This document shows positions 6,453-14,024 of a stretch of DNA of 15,906 bases, piece by piece (position 1 is the stretch's first letter; each line of letters begins with the position of its first letter). The stretch covers positions 1 to 15,906 of the forward strand of contig URPA01000044.1 of NCBI GenBank assembly GCA_900549545.1, in the 5' to 3' direction. Under the pieces are notes generated by a model that had not been told where the DNA came from, made no database searches, and saw only the letters and a list, made by a program, of their open reading frames with translations. The DNA is from an uncultured Eubacteriales bacterium. Lineage in GTDB: Bacteria; Bacillota; Clostridia; Oscillospirales; Oscillospiraceae. A program made the translations under genes and the position numbers.

Positions 6453-8033
6453 TTATGCTTCCGGCAGGGCAGTGCCGAAGTAGATTATATCGCTGATGGT
6501 CTTTTCCCAGCCGAACTGGACGGGGTTTATAAGCTGATAGTTAAACACCGTGGTCGCGGTCTGGCCGCCGTCAAGGGTATAGGCCTTCCGGCAGCCGCGC
6601 TTTATCATCTCATCCGCGCAGGCGCGCAGGGTGGAGAGATAGTAGTAGCCGGGCTGCTGGCAGTTCATGTTCACGGTCATATAGTGCCCCTTGCCGAACA
6701 TGCCAAGCGCGCTGCGGGCGTAATCGTCCTGAATTTCCCCCCAGCGGTAGGATTCGGGGGTGACATCCTGCCCGTCGTCGATAAGCACGGGGCCGAAGCA
6801 CAGGGAGAAGAGAACGTCATTCTCGTCCACAAAGGCCTGAGCCTCCTCCAGGGAGCTAAACTGGCCGCGGTAGGCGAAGAGCATATCGCCGTCGGCGGTG
6901 ATGAAGCAGGTGTCGCAGGTTTCAGGCTCAAAGCGGTAGATCTGCCGCTGGTAGACGACGATGCCGCAGGCGCGGTCGTGATTATAAAAGTCGCCGCCGA
7001 GGGCCAGAACCGCGTTTGTCTCCTCCGCAAACTGGCTGGTGGTGCGAAATTCCATGCTGCCAAACTCGTCCCCGTCTATCTTGCGGCGAAGCTGCGAGCC
7101 GTCGGCAATAAATACCTCAGAGAAGGTGCCGACGCCGCGGTTTGCGACCTCCTGCCAGACAATGGTGAGGATGGTTTCGTCCAGATAATAGTGAATCTCG
7201 GTGCCGGGGATGCGCTCAATATCGGCGTTCCAGACAAGCGTCTCGTCCCCGATGAGCTTTTTGGCCGCGTCCGTCTCCAAAAGGGCCTGAACCACGGCGG
7301 GGTCATCGGTGCTGCCAAACTTCTCCGGATCGGGCGCGGGGGCGCTGAGGGCGTTTTCGTCTATGCGAAAGCACAGCTCATAGAGCGTCGCCCCGTCCTT
7401 GCAGGCGGAAAACAGCGCCGCGGCCTCATCGTCCGGCTGATTCTCCGGCAGAGCGAGCGCGGCAAGCACGCCCTGGGTGTTTACATCGTCCTCAAGCTGC
7501 CAGGCGTCCTTGCTGTATTTGAGCGGGGCGCTGTACAGCGTTGTGGTGTACACCGGCTCAGTCAGGCAGGCGCTCAGGGCCTCCTGAAAGGCGGAATTGA
7601 GGGTCGCCTCGTTATAGCTCCCGCTCTCGTCAAAGACCTCGGCCGTGCTTTTGGCGGCGTCGACGCGGTTATGAAGGGCGGTGTCAAAGCTCTCCTCCAG
7701 CGCGGCAAGGCTGGCGTCCCAGTCCACAACGCGCACTTCAAGGTTCAGCTGCGCCTTGCGGGCGCCGAGCGCTTCAACGCCCGAAAGCTTCAGCTCAAAG
7801 GCCTGCTCCGCCGCGTCCGAAATGAGCTTTGCATCGCCCGTTCCGGCGGGGATGCGGCTCAATGCGCCCTGGGCCAGCGCGTCTGTTATCTCCTGCGCGC
7901 CTTCGGCAGGGTCGGGGGTGTTGCTGCCGAGACGGAAGAACATCAGCCCCGCGGCAAGCGCGAGCAGCGCGATGAATATGACGACCTCCACGGCGATTTT
8001 TGCGGCGGAGGGCTTTTTCTTCGTCTTTGCCAT
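6453..8033 (-). CDS. Membrane-anchored NAGPA-type phosphodiester glycosidase domain protein
   Basis: 526 residues from ATG 8033, chosen because it lies four bases after the asnS stop and begins with a typical basic N terminus (MAKTKKKPSAAK). Residues about 13-34 are an uncleaved membrane anchor; about 40-300 form an Ala/Glu-rich extracellular region without a recognised family. The C-terminal 200 residues carry the phosphodiester glycosidase (NAGPA, DUF2233-like) signatures: LALGGDFYNHD around 340-351, CFITADGDM, FGPVLIDDG, RSALGMFGKGHYMTVN and YTLDGGQTATTVFNY around 485-499. Relatives hydrolyse sugar phosphodiesters; in Firmicutes they are cell-surface proteins linked to exopolysaccharide or wall polymers, so the substrate here is open. 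There is no strong ribosome site of its own; translation probably couples to asnS. Confidence 0.8.
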   Translation of the reverse strand: MAKTKKKPSAAKIAVEVVIFIALLALAAGLMFFRLGSNTPDPAEGAQEITDALAQGALSRIPAGTGDAKLISDAAEQAFELKLSGVEALGARKAQLNLEVRVVDWDASLAALEESFDTALHNRVDAAKSTAEVFDESGSYNEATLNSAFQEALSACLTEPVYTTTLYSAPLKYSKDAWQLEDDVNTQGVLAALALPENQPDDEAAALFSACKDGATLYELCFRIDENALSAPAPDPEKFGSTDDPAVVQALLETDAAKKLIGDETLVWNADIERIPGTEIHYYLDETILTIVWQEVANRGVGTFSEVFIADGSQLRRKIDGDEFGSMEFRTTSQFAEETNAVLALGGDFYNHDRACGIVVYQRQIYRFEPETCDTCFITADGDMLFAYRGQFSSLEEAQAFVDENDVLFSLCFGPVLIDDGQDVTPESYRWGEIQDDYARSALGMFGKGHYMTVNMNCQQPGYYYLSTLRACADEMIKRGCRKAYTLDGGQTATTVFNYQLINPVQFGWEKTISDIIYFGTALPEA

Positions 8034-8037
8034 GCTA

Positions 8038-9432
<1,395 letters not shown>

Positions 9433-9489
9433 CGTAAATCTTTCCTCTCCCGGCGCCATTGCGCCTCTGCTTATAGTTTAGCCGCGTAT

Positions 9490-9517
9490 ATTATACACCG
9501 CAAACGGATATTTTCAA
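9490..9517 (-). promoter_or_regulatory. Sigma-A-type promoter of asnS
   Basis: Minus strand: -35 TTGAAA (9517-9512), 16-base spacer, -10 TATAAT (9495-9490). It starts four bases after the upstream lipid kinase stop, with no terminator between, so asnS may also receive read-through. Confidence 0.75.
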
Positions 9518-9520
9518 TGC

Positions 9521-10420
9521 TCAGAATATAAATTCCACAGGCGCTTTGTAGTTGCAAAGCTCCACCTGCTGGTATTCGCCGCCGGATTCGCCGTCCCGCG
9601 TCCACGCAACAGGCTTTTCAAAGGTGAATTTCGCGCGGCGGGTATGGAGAATGATAATGCCCTCGTTATCAAAGCGCTGGCTGAGGACGCTCGCGGCCAT
9701 GTTGCCGAAGTTTTGCACGTTGCCGGGGTCTTTTACCAGCACGAGCTCGCTCATCCCGTCGCCAAGGCAGACCATCTCCTCCCGCAGGCGGACTATACCC
9801 GCGACGGAGGTGGAATTTGACATGCTGCCATAGACGAGCTTCTCCTGAATGACGCCGTCATCATACTCGACCGTGGTGTTATAGGCCTCGATTTTCGGCA
9901 GCTGGGCCATGCCCTGAAGCACATAGGCCAGGTGGCCGAGCGCCTTTTTCTGGTTCTGAGGCGTGGCATAGCTGACCTCGGTAAAGGCGCCGAAGGCCGC
10001 GATGTAGGCAAAATAGCTCTCATTATTGAAGCCGCCCACGTCAAAGGGGTGGGGCGTGCCGCTGAGGATGCGCTTTGCGGCGGCAAGGCAGTCATTCTTC
10101 GGCAGGGCGAGGGTGGTGGCGACATCATTTGCCGTGCCCATGGGGATATAGCCCAGCTTCGGGCGCTTCGCGGGGTCGGGGATCTGCATAAGGCCGGACA
10201 TGACCTCGCTCAATGTCCCGTCCCCGCCGATGCAGGCGGCGGTATCAAAGCTCGCACCGTTCTCGGCGGCGAAGCGTATGGCGTCCTGCGGCCCCTCGGT
10301 AAAGAATAGGGTCGTGGTATAGCCGCCGTTATCGAGCGTCTGGAGCGCTTCGGGCAGGTTGAATTTATATCCGCCCCGCCCGGCGGCGGGGTTTATTATC
10401 AGCATCAGTTTCTTTTTCAT
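9521..10420 (-). CDS. Diacylglycerol/lipid kinase, YegS/Rv2252/BmrU family
   Basis: 299 residues with the DAGK catalytic domain: INPAAGRGG at the N terminus (nucleotide-binding), CIGGDGTLSEVMSGL (the GGDGT motif), and YIPMGTANDVATTLAL (the PxGTxND motif). These cytoplasmic, membrane-associated enzymes phosphorylate diacylglycerol or a related lipid with ATP, recycling diacylglycerol released by lipoteichoic acid and membrane-oligosaccharide synthesis. The C-terminal beta-rich half (FDVGGFNNESYFAYIAAFGA onward) is as in DgkB/YegS. Start ATG 10420 follows AAAGGAAACC. Whether the lipid is diacylglycerol cannot be told from the sequence. It has its own promoter at 10455-10483. Confidence 0.9.
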   Translation of the reverse strand: MKKKLMLIINPAAGRGGYKFNLPEALQTLDNGGYTTTLFFTEGPQDAIRFAAENGASFDTAACIGGDGTLSEVMSGLMQIPDPAKRPKLGYIPMGTANDVATTLALPKNDCLAAAKRILSGTPHPFDVGGFNNESYFAYIAAFGAFTEVSYATPQNQKKALGHLAYVLQGMAQLPKIEAYNTTVEYDDGVIQEKLVYGSMSNSTSVAGIVRLREEMVCLGDGMSELVLVKDPGNVQNFGNMAASVLSQRFDNEGIIILHTRRAKFTFEKPVAWTRDGESGGEYQQVELCNYKAPVEFIF

Positions 10421-10454
10421 GCGGCAGGTTTCCTTTTATAGTGTGATATCTGTC

Positions 10455-10483
10455 ATTTTACCGCAGACGGCGTGGATGCGCAA
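10455..10483 (-). promoter_or_regulatory. Sigma-A-type promoter of the lipid kinase gene
   Basis: Minus strand: -35 TTGCGC (10483-10478), 17-base spacer, -10 TAAAAT (10460-10455), giving a leader of about 30 bases before ATG 10420. Confidence 0.6.
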
Positions 10484-10528
10484 TAGACAATAGAGGCATC
10501 AAAGCCTATAAAGCCTCGCAGAGTTCGA

Positions 10529-10693
10529 CGCCCGAAGGCGGCGAATAAATAAAATCCGTTTTTCCCGGGGGCACGTACCTCGGGAAAAACTCTTCTCACG
10601 GAGAGAGTGCATTTTTGTCCACCATCGGCGGACAAAAATGTGCGGTTCGGAGTGCAACTTTTTTCCGAAAAAAGCCCCTTGGGATTTTTTCGG
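10529..10693. repeat. Chain of hairpins between the lipid kinase gene and rpsT
   Basis: Four stems in a row: CGCC/GGCG loop CGAA (10529-10540); GTTTTTCCCG/CGGGAAAAAC (10558-10567 with 10581-10590); CATTTTTGTCC/GGACAAAAATG with a nine-base loop (10610-10640); CCGAAAAAA/TTTTTTCGG enclosing CCCCTTGGG (10665-10693). No coding potential that I believe. It reads as an intergenic mobile-repeat (MITE-like) element or a structured RNA. Confidence 0.7.
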
Positions 10694-10701
10694 CATACAG
10701 T

Positions 10702-10731
10702 AAAGGGACGCAGTTTGTTCTGCGTCCCTTT
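10702..10731 (-). terminator. Terminator of rpsT
   Basis: AAAGGGACGCAG/CTGCGTCCCTTT, twelve perfect pairs around a six-base loop, 33 bases after the rpsT stop. The U tract is the CCCTTT end of the stem itself, and the symmetry means it could act on both strands. Confidence 0.7.
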
Positions 10732-10764
10732 GCTGTAAAGCTTTCGCGGCTCTACTGTTGCGTT

Positions 10765-11028
10765 TTAAGCCATCTCGTTGAGCTTGAGAGTCATCGCGGA
10801 CTTCTTGTGAGCCGCGTTCTTCTTGTGCAGCAGCCCCTTGCCAGCCGCACGGTCAACAGTCTTGACAGCAACTTTATAGGCACTGACGGCTGTTTCGCGG
10901 TTGCCTTCGGCAACTGCGGCGTCAAACTTCTTCATCATAGTCTTGAGTTCGGTCTTCTCAGCGCGATTCTTGGCCCTGAGCTCCTTGGACTTTTCGTCCC
11001 TCTTGGCAGAAGATTTGATGTTTGCCAT
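10765..11028 (-). CDS. rpsT: 30S ribosomal protein S20
   Basis: 87 residues, typical for S20, a helical-bundle protein that binds 16S rRNA early in 30S assembly. The family features are clear: MANIKSSAKR start, the Lys/Arg/Ala-rich body (NRAEKTELKTMMKKFDAAV), and GKGLLHKKNAAHKKSAMTLK near the end. The ribosome site AGGAGGAGGTGG lies about ten bases before ATG 11028. Monocistronic: its own promoter (11113-11141) and terminator (10702-10731). Lies head-to-head with gpr, the order also seen in Bacillus. The leader contains a pair of direct repeats (11053-11102) that may take part in control. Confidence 0.97.
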   Translation of the reverse strand: MANIKSSAKRDEKSKELRAKNRAEKTELKTMMKKFDAAVAEGNRETAVSAYKVAVKTVDRAAGKGLLHKKNAAHKKSAMTLKLNEMA

Positions 11029-11052
11029 GCTTGTATCGCCACCTCCTCCTAT

Positions 11053-11102
11053 AAATCTGAGTATACTTAACTCATGGTTAAAAATCTGAGTCTACATAAC
11101 TC
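11053..11102. repeat. Direct repeats in the rpsT leader
   Basis: AAATCTGAGTATACTTAACTC (21 bases) at 11053-11073 recurs at 11082-11102 with two changes, a period of 29 bases. Between and across them, on the minus strand, TTAAC/GTTAA can pair around CATGA. The block lies between the rpsT -10 box and its ribosome site, so it is transcribed. Confidence 0.8.
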
Positions 11103-11112
11103 GCGTTTTGAA

Positions 11113-11141
11113 ATTATAACAAAGAAATCCGCTAAAATCAA
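11113..11141 (-). promoter_or_regulatory. Sigma-A-type promoter of rpsT
   Basis: Minus strand: -35 TTGATT (11141-11136), 17-base spacer, -10 TATAAT (11118-11113). The leader would be about 80 bases. Confidence 0.75.
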
Positions 11142-11241
11142 GGGTTTTTTTCAAAAAACTTATATTTTCTAATAGTAGAAGAAAAGCGCCGGTTTTGGGG
11201 CAGAATATACTATATTTTGATTTGGAAATGGGGGCCTTTTT

Positions 11242-12099
11242 ATGTTCAAGGGAACGCGCACCGACCTTGCAAGTGAGGCACGGAGCTTATGGCAGGAGAG
11301 CGCCGGCAAGACAAGTGAGCTTTCCGGTGTCGTGGCCAGAGAGGAGACTCTGCGGGGCATACCGGTGACAGCGGTGGAGATTCTAAACGACAACGGTGCA
11401 AAGGCGCTGGGCAAGCCTGTTGGCAAATACTACACGCTGGAGCTTGGGGCGGTTATCGGCAGGGGCGCACCGGAATTTCCCGACGCGGCGGCAGCGGTGG
11501 GTGAGCTTATTGCCCGCTGCTTTGGCGATAAGCCGCCGGAGCTGACGCTTATCGCCTCGCTCGGAAACCCAAACATCACACCCGACGCGCTTGGCTGCCT
11601 CGCGGCGGAGAATGTGCTGGTGACGCGGCACTTAAAGCAGAGCCTGCCCGAGCAGTTTGGGGCCTTCCGCGCCACCGCCCTGTGCAGGACGGGCGTGCTG
11701 GGCACAACAGGCATAGAGAGCGGCGCACAGATAAAATATCTCTGTGCCGAGCTCAGGCCCGACTGCGTCATCGCCATTGACGCGCTGGCCTGCTCCGACA
11801 TCTCCCGCCTGTGCCGCACGGTGCAGATAAGCAGCAGCGGCATTGCTCCCGGCTCCGGCGTGGGAAATAACCGTGAGGCGCTCAACCGCGAATATCTGGG
11901 CGTGCCGGTCATCGCGGTGGGCATGCCGACGGTCATTGACGCGGGCAGCCTCGCGGGGGAGGACGCGCCCGCGCTGTTCGTCACTCCGCGTGACATCGAC
12001 TGCTCCGTCCGATCGGCCGCAAAGCTGATCGGATACGGGATTGATTTGGCTCTGCATGATGGGCTTTCTATCACAGATATTGATATGCTTGTAGGCTGA
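11242..12099 (+). CDS. gpr: Spore germination protease (GPR), short form
   Basis: 285 residues. GPR (family A25) degrades the small acid-soluble proteins that coat spore DNA at the onset of germination; its presence marks the organism as a spore former. Family blocks: RTDLASEA (6-13), LIASLGNPNITPDALG (Asp115), ENVLVTRHL, GVLGTTGIESG, CVIAIDALAC (Asp180), QISSSGIAPGSGVGNN, GVPVIAVGMPTVIDA. Asp115 and Asp180 correspond to the two catalytic aspartates of the family. Two things are short: only five residues precede RTDLA, so the activation propeptide is reduced, and the segment after VIDA goes almost directly to LFVTPRDID, missing roughly 70 residues present in Bacillus GPR. Ribosome site is a weak GGGGG seven bases before ATG. 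No confident sporulation-sigma promoter was found; TATACTA at about 11208 is only suggestive. Confidence 0.93.
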   Translation: MFKGTRTDLASEARSLWQESAGKTSELSGVVAREETLRGIPVTAVEILNDNGAKALGKPVGKYYTLELGAVIGRGAPEFPDAAAAVGELIARCFGDKPPELTLIASLGNPNITPDALGCLAAENVLVTRHLKQSLPEQFGAFRATALCRTGVLGTTGIESGAQIKYLCAELRPDCVIAIDALACSDISRLCRTVQISSSGIAPGSGVGNNREALNREYLGVPVIAVGMPTVIDAGSLAGEDAPALFVTPRDIDCSVRSAAKLIGYGIDLALHDGLSITDIDMLVG

Positions 12100-12101
12100 G
12101 A

Positions 12102-12117
12102 TGTTTCACATGAAACA
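12102..12117 (+). promoter_or_regulatory. parS site 1
   Basis: TGTTTCACATGAAACA differs from the Bacillus-type parS consensus TGTTNCACGTGAAACA at one base. It begins three bases after the gpr stop. Confidence 0.85.
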
Positions 12118-12164
12118 GCGTCAGATGAAAGCAATTTTATATTCATTGCTTCCGTCTTCCTTAT

Positions 12165-12200
12165 CCACCACAGACCCGCTGTCGCTGGGCTCTGTGGTGG
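12165..12200 (+). repeat. Stable hairpin between parS sites, with DnaA-box-like edge
   Basis: CCACCACAGA/TCTGTGGTGG, ten pairs, continued by CCC/GGG after one bulged C, loop GCTGTCGCT. The left foot overlaps TTATCCACC (12161-12169), one base from the DnaA box TTATCCACA. No U tract follows, so it is a poor terminator, although it could help end gpr transcription. Confidence 0.7.
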
Positions 12201-12246
12201 TGGAGAATGCGAGAGAAATCTATAAATACATTGGCCCGTCTGACGT

Positions 12247-12262
12247 CGTTTCACGTGAAACG
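12247..12262 (+). promoter_or_regulatory. parS site 2
   Basis: CGTTTCACGTGAAACG is a perfect 16-base palindrome with the full parS core GTTTCACGTGAAAC; only the outermost pair differs from the consensus. Confidence 0.9.
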
Positions 12263-12287
12263 CAAAAATGTATAAAAATACGCGATA

Positions 12288-12303
12288 AGTTTCATGTGAA
12301 ACA
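12288..12303 (+). promoter_or_regulatory. parS site 3, abutting the parA -35 box
   Basis: AGTTTCATGTGAAACA. On the other strand it reads TGTTTCACATGAAACT, nearly the same as site 1. It ends at 12303, one base before the parA -35 hexamer. Confidence 0.85.
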
Positions 12304-12331
12304 TTGAAATCGTAAAATTTTCTGATATAAT
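12304..12331 (+). promoter_or_regulatory. Sigma-A-type promoter of parA-parB-serS(-mscL)
   Basis: -35 TTGAAA (12304-12309), 16-base spacer, -10 TATAAT (12326-12331) with TGA before it, an extended -10. The leader is about 35 bases. ParB bound at site 3 would cover or touch the -35 box. Confidence 0.8.
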
Positions 12332-12373
12332 ATATGCCGCACGCGCATCAGACGATAAATATGGAGATGTAAC

Positions 12374-13129
12374 ATGGCAAAATACATTGCTTTTGCAAAT
12401 CAAAAGGGCGGCGTCGGAAAAACAACCTCCTGCGTCAACCTCTCCGCTGCGCTCAGCCTTATGGGCAAGCGGATTTTGCTTGTGGACTGCGACCCTCAGG
12501 GCAACGCAAGCTCCGGCATGGGCGTTTCAAAGGAGCAGCGGCCCAACAGCTATGACCTGCTCGTTAACGGCGCTCAGGCGGCAGACTGCGTTGTACATAC
12601 GGAATACGGCGATGTCATTCCCGCCTCCAAGGAGCTTGCCGCCGCGACGGTGGAGCTTATTCAGGTGGAAAACAGAGAATATGTGCTCAAAAATGCCCTG
12701 CAAACTCTGTTCAGCGAGTATGACTATGTGTTCATCGACTGCCCGCCCTCGCTTGAGCTGCTGACCGTGAACGCGCTGGTCGCGGCGGACAGAGTGCTTA
12801 TACCTATGCAGTGCGAATACTACGCGCTGGAGGGCATCGCGGACCTGCTGACGAGCATAAAGCTCTGCAACCGCAGGCTCAACCCCCGCCTGTCCGTGGA
12901 GGGAATAATCCTCACCATGTACGACTCCCGCGCGAGGCTCACCACTCAGGTGGCAAATGAGCTGCGCAGCTTTTTGGGGGACAAGGTCTTTGACACGGTG
13001 GTGCCGCGCAGCGTGCGTCTTTCTGAAGCGCCCAGCCACGGGCTGCCGGGCGTGGTATACGACAAGGGAAACAGGGGCAGTCAGGCCTACATGGCGCTGG
13101 CCCGTGAATTTTTAGAGAGGAACGGTTGA
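12374..13129 (+). CDS. parA: ParA/Soj chromosome-partition ATPase
   Basis: 251 residues, normal for chromosomal ParA/Soj. Deviant Walker A KGGVGKTT (11-18), ILLVDCDPQGN (34-44) and Walker B YVFIDCPPS are intact, with the ParA signature MQCEYYALEGIADL. ATP-dimers bind DNA nonspecifically and, with ParB at parS, move and organise the newly replicated origins; Soj-type proteins also influence DnaA and sporulation. There is no N-terminal DNA-binding domain, as expected for the chromosomal type rather than plasmid type Ia. GGAGATG precedes ATG 12374. The stop is two bases from the parB ATG, so the two are translated together, and three parS sites sit immediately upstream. Confidence 0.95.
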   Translation: MAKYIAFANQKGGVGKTTSCVNLSAALSLMGKRILLVDCDPQGNASSGMGVSKEQRPNSYDLLVNGAQAADCVVHTEYGDVIPASKELAAATVELIQVENREYVLKNALQTLFSEYDYVFIDCPPSLELLTVNALVAADRVLIPMQCEYYALEGIADLLTSIKLCNRRLNPRLSVEGIILTMYDSRARLTTQVANELRSFLGDKVFDTVVPRSVRLSEAPSHGLPGVVYDKGNRGSQAYMALAREFLERNG

Positions 13130-13131
13130 GC

Positions 13132-14022
13132 ATGGCGGAAAAGGTGAAAAAAGGCCTCGGAACGGGCCTTGAAGCGCTCTTTGGCAGCAACAAGCTCCTT
13201 GACGATGAGGACGAGGGCCAGCTTCTGACCCTGCCGATAAGCAAGGTTGAGCCGCGCCGGGAGCAGCCGAGAATGTATTTTGACGAGCAGGCGCTCAATG
13301 AGCTTGCAGACTCCATATCCCGCTACGGCGTTATTCAGCCGGTGACGGTGCGAAAGCTGCCAACCGGATACTATCAGATAATCGCGGGTGAGCGGCGCTG
13401 GAGAGCGTCCCGCCTTGCGGGGCTGACGGAGATTCCGGTGCGCGTTATTGAGGCGGACGACCGGCGCGCGTCCGAGCTTGCGCTGGTTGAAAACCTGCAA
13501 AGGGAGGACTTAAACCCCATTGAGGAGGCCAAGGGATACCAGAGCCTTATTGAGGACTTCGGCCTTACGCACGAGGAGGCGGCAAACAGTGTGGGCCGCT
13601 CCCGCCCGGCGATAAGCAACAGCCTGCGCCTGCTGAGTCTTTCCCCGAAGGTGATGGAGCTGGTTGAAAAGGGCGAGCTTTCGGCGGGCCACGCGAGGGC
13701 GCTCGTGCCGATTGAGGACAAAGCCTGTCAGCTTGAGCTTGCGCAGCAGGTGATAAAAAGGGGGCTGTCCGTGCGAAAGACGGAGCAGCTTGCCTCTGCC
13801 GCGCAGAAGCAGAAAAAGGCCGCCCCGGAGCTTCCGGGCGACGGTGTGGACTACGCCGCCGAGGTGGGCCATGCGCTGACATCCGCCCTGGGTCGCCGGG
13901 TGGTTTTGCACGACGGAAAGAAAACCGGAAAGATAGAGCTTGAATTTTACGGGGCTGACGACAGAGAGGCGCTTATCGCCGCTCTCAGCGCCTTGGGTTA
14001 TATAAGAAAGCAGGAGGATTAA
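13132..14022 (+). CDS. parB: ParB/Spo0J parS-binding CTPase
   Basis: 296 residues from ATG 13132. Domain order is as in Spo0J: basic N-terminal KVKKGLGTGLEALFG, the ParB/Srx CTP-binding domain with GERRWRA (86-92) and ENLQREDLNPIEEA (120-133), a central helix-turn-helix (about 146-168: THEEAANSVGRSRPAISNSL) that reads parS, and a C-terminal dimerisation domain (KIELEFYGADDREALIAAL). ParB loads at parS as a clamp, spreads along DNA, recruits SMC/condensin and stimulates ParA. TTG 13126, overlapping the parA stop and closer to GAGAGG, could be the true start and would add two residues. Its binding sites at 12102, 12247 and 12288 lie within 250 bases of parA. Confidence 0.95.
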   Translation: MAEKVKKGLGTGLEALFGSNKLLDDEDEGQLLTLPISKVEPRREQPRMYFDEQALNELADSISRYGVIQPVTVRKLPTGYYQIIAGERRWRASRLAGLTEIPVRVIEADDRRASELALVENLQREDLNPIEEAKGYQSLIEDFGLTHEEAANSVGRSRPAISNSLRLLSLSPKVMELVEKGELSAGHARALVPIEDKACQLELAQQVIKRGLSVRKTEQLASAAQKQKKAAPELPGDGVDYAAEVGHALTSALGRRVVLHDGKKTGKIELEFYGADDREALIAALSALGYIRKQED

Positions 14023-14024
14023 AA

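Noticed and set aside
10453..10696. Small ORFs across the hairpin chain
   Set aside because: Their sequence is set by the inverted repeats and no ribosome sites are present.
11190..11241. A sigma-G promoter for gpr
   Set aside because: TATACTA resembles a sigma-G -10, but no GHATR-like -35 lies at 16-18 bases, so I do not call it.
12101..12307. A 68-codon plus-strand ORF between gpr and parA
   Set aside because: It begins with parS 1 (MFHMKQ), ends with parS 3 (KFHVKH) and spans parS 2 and the hairpin. The protein is merely the translation of binding sites, and no ribosome site precedes it.
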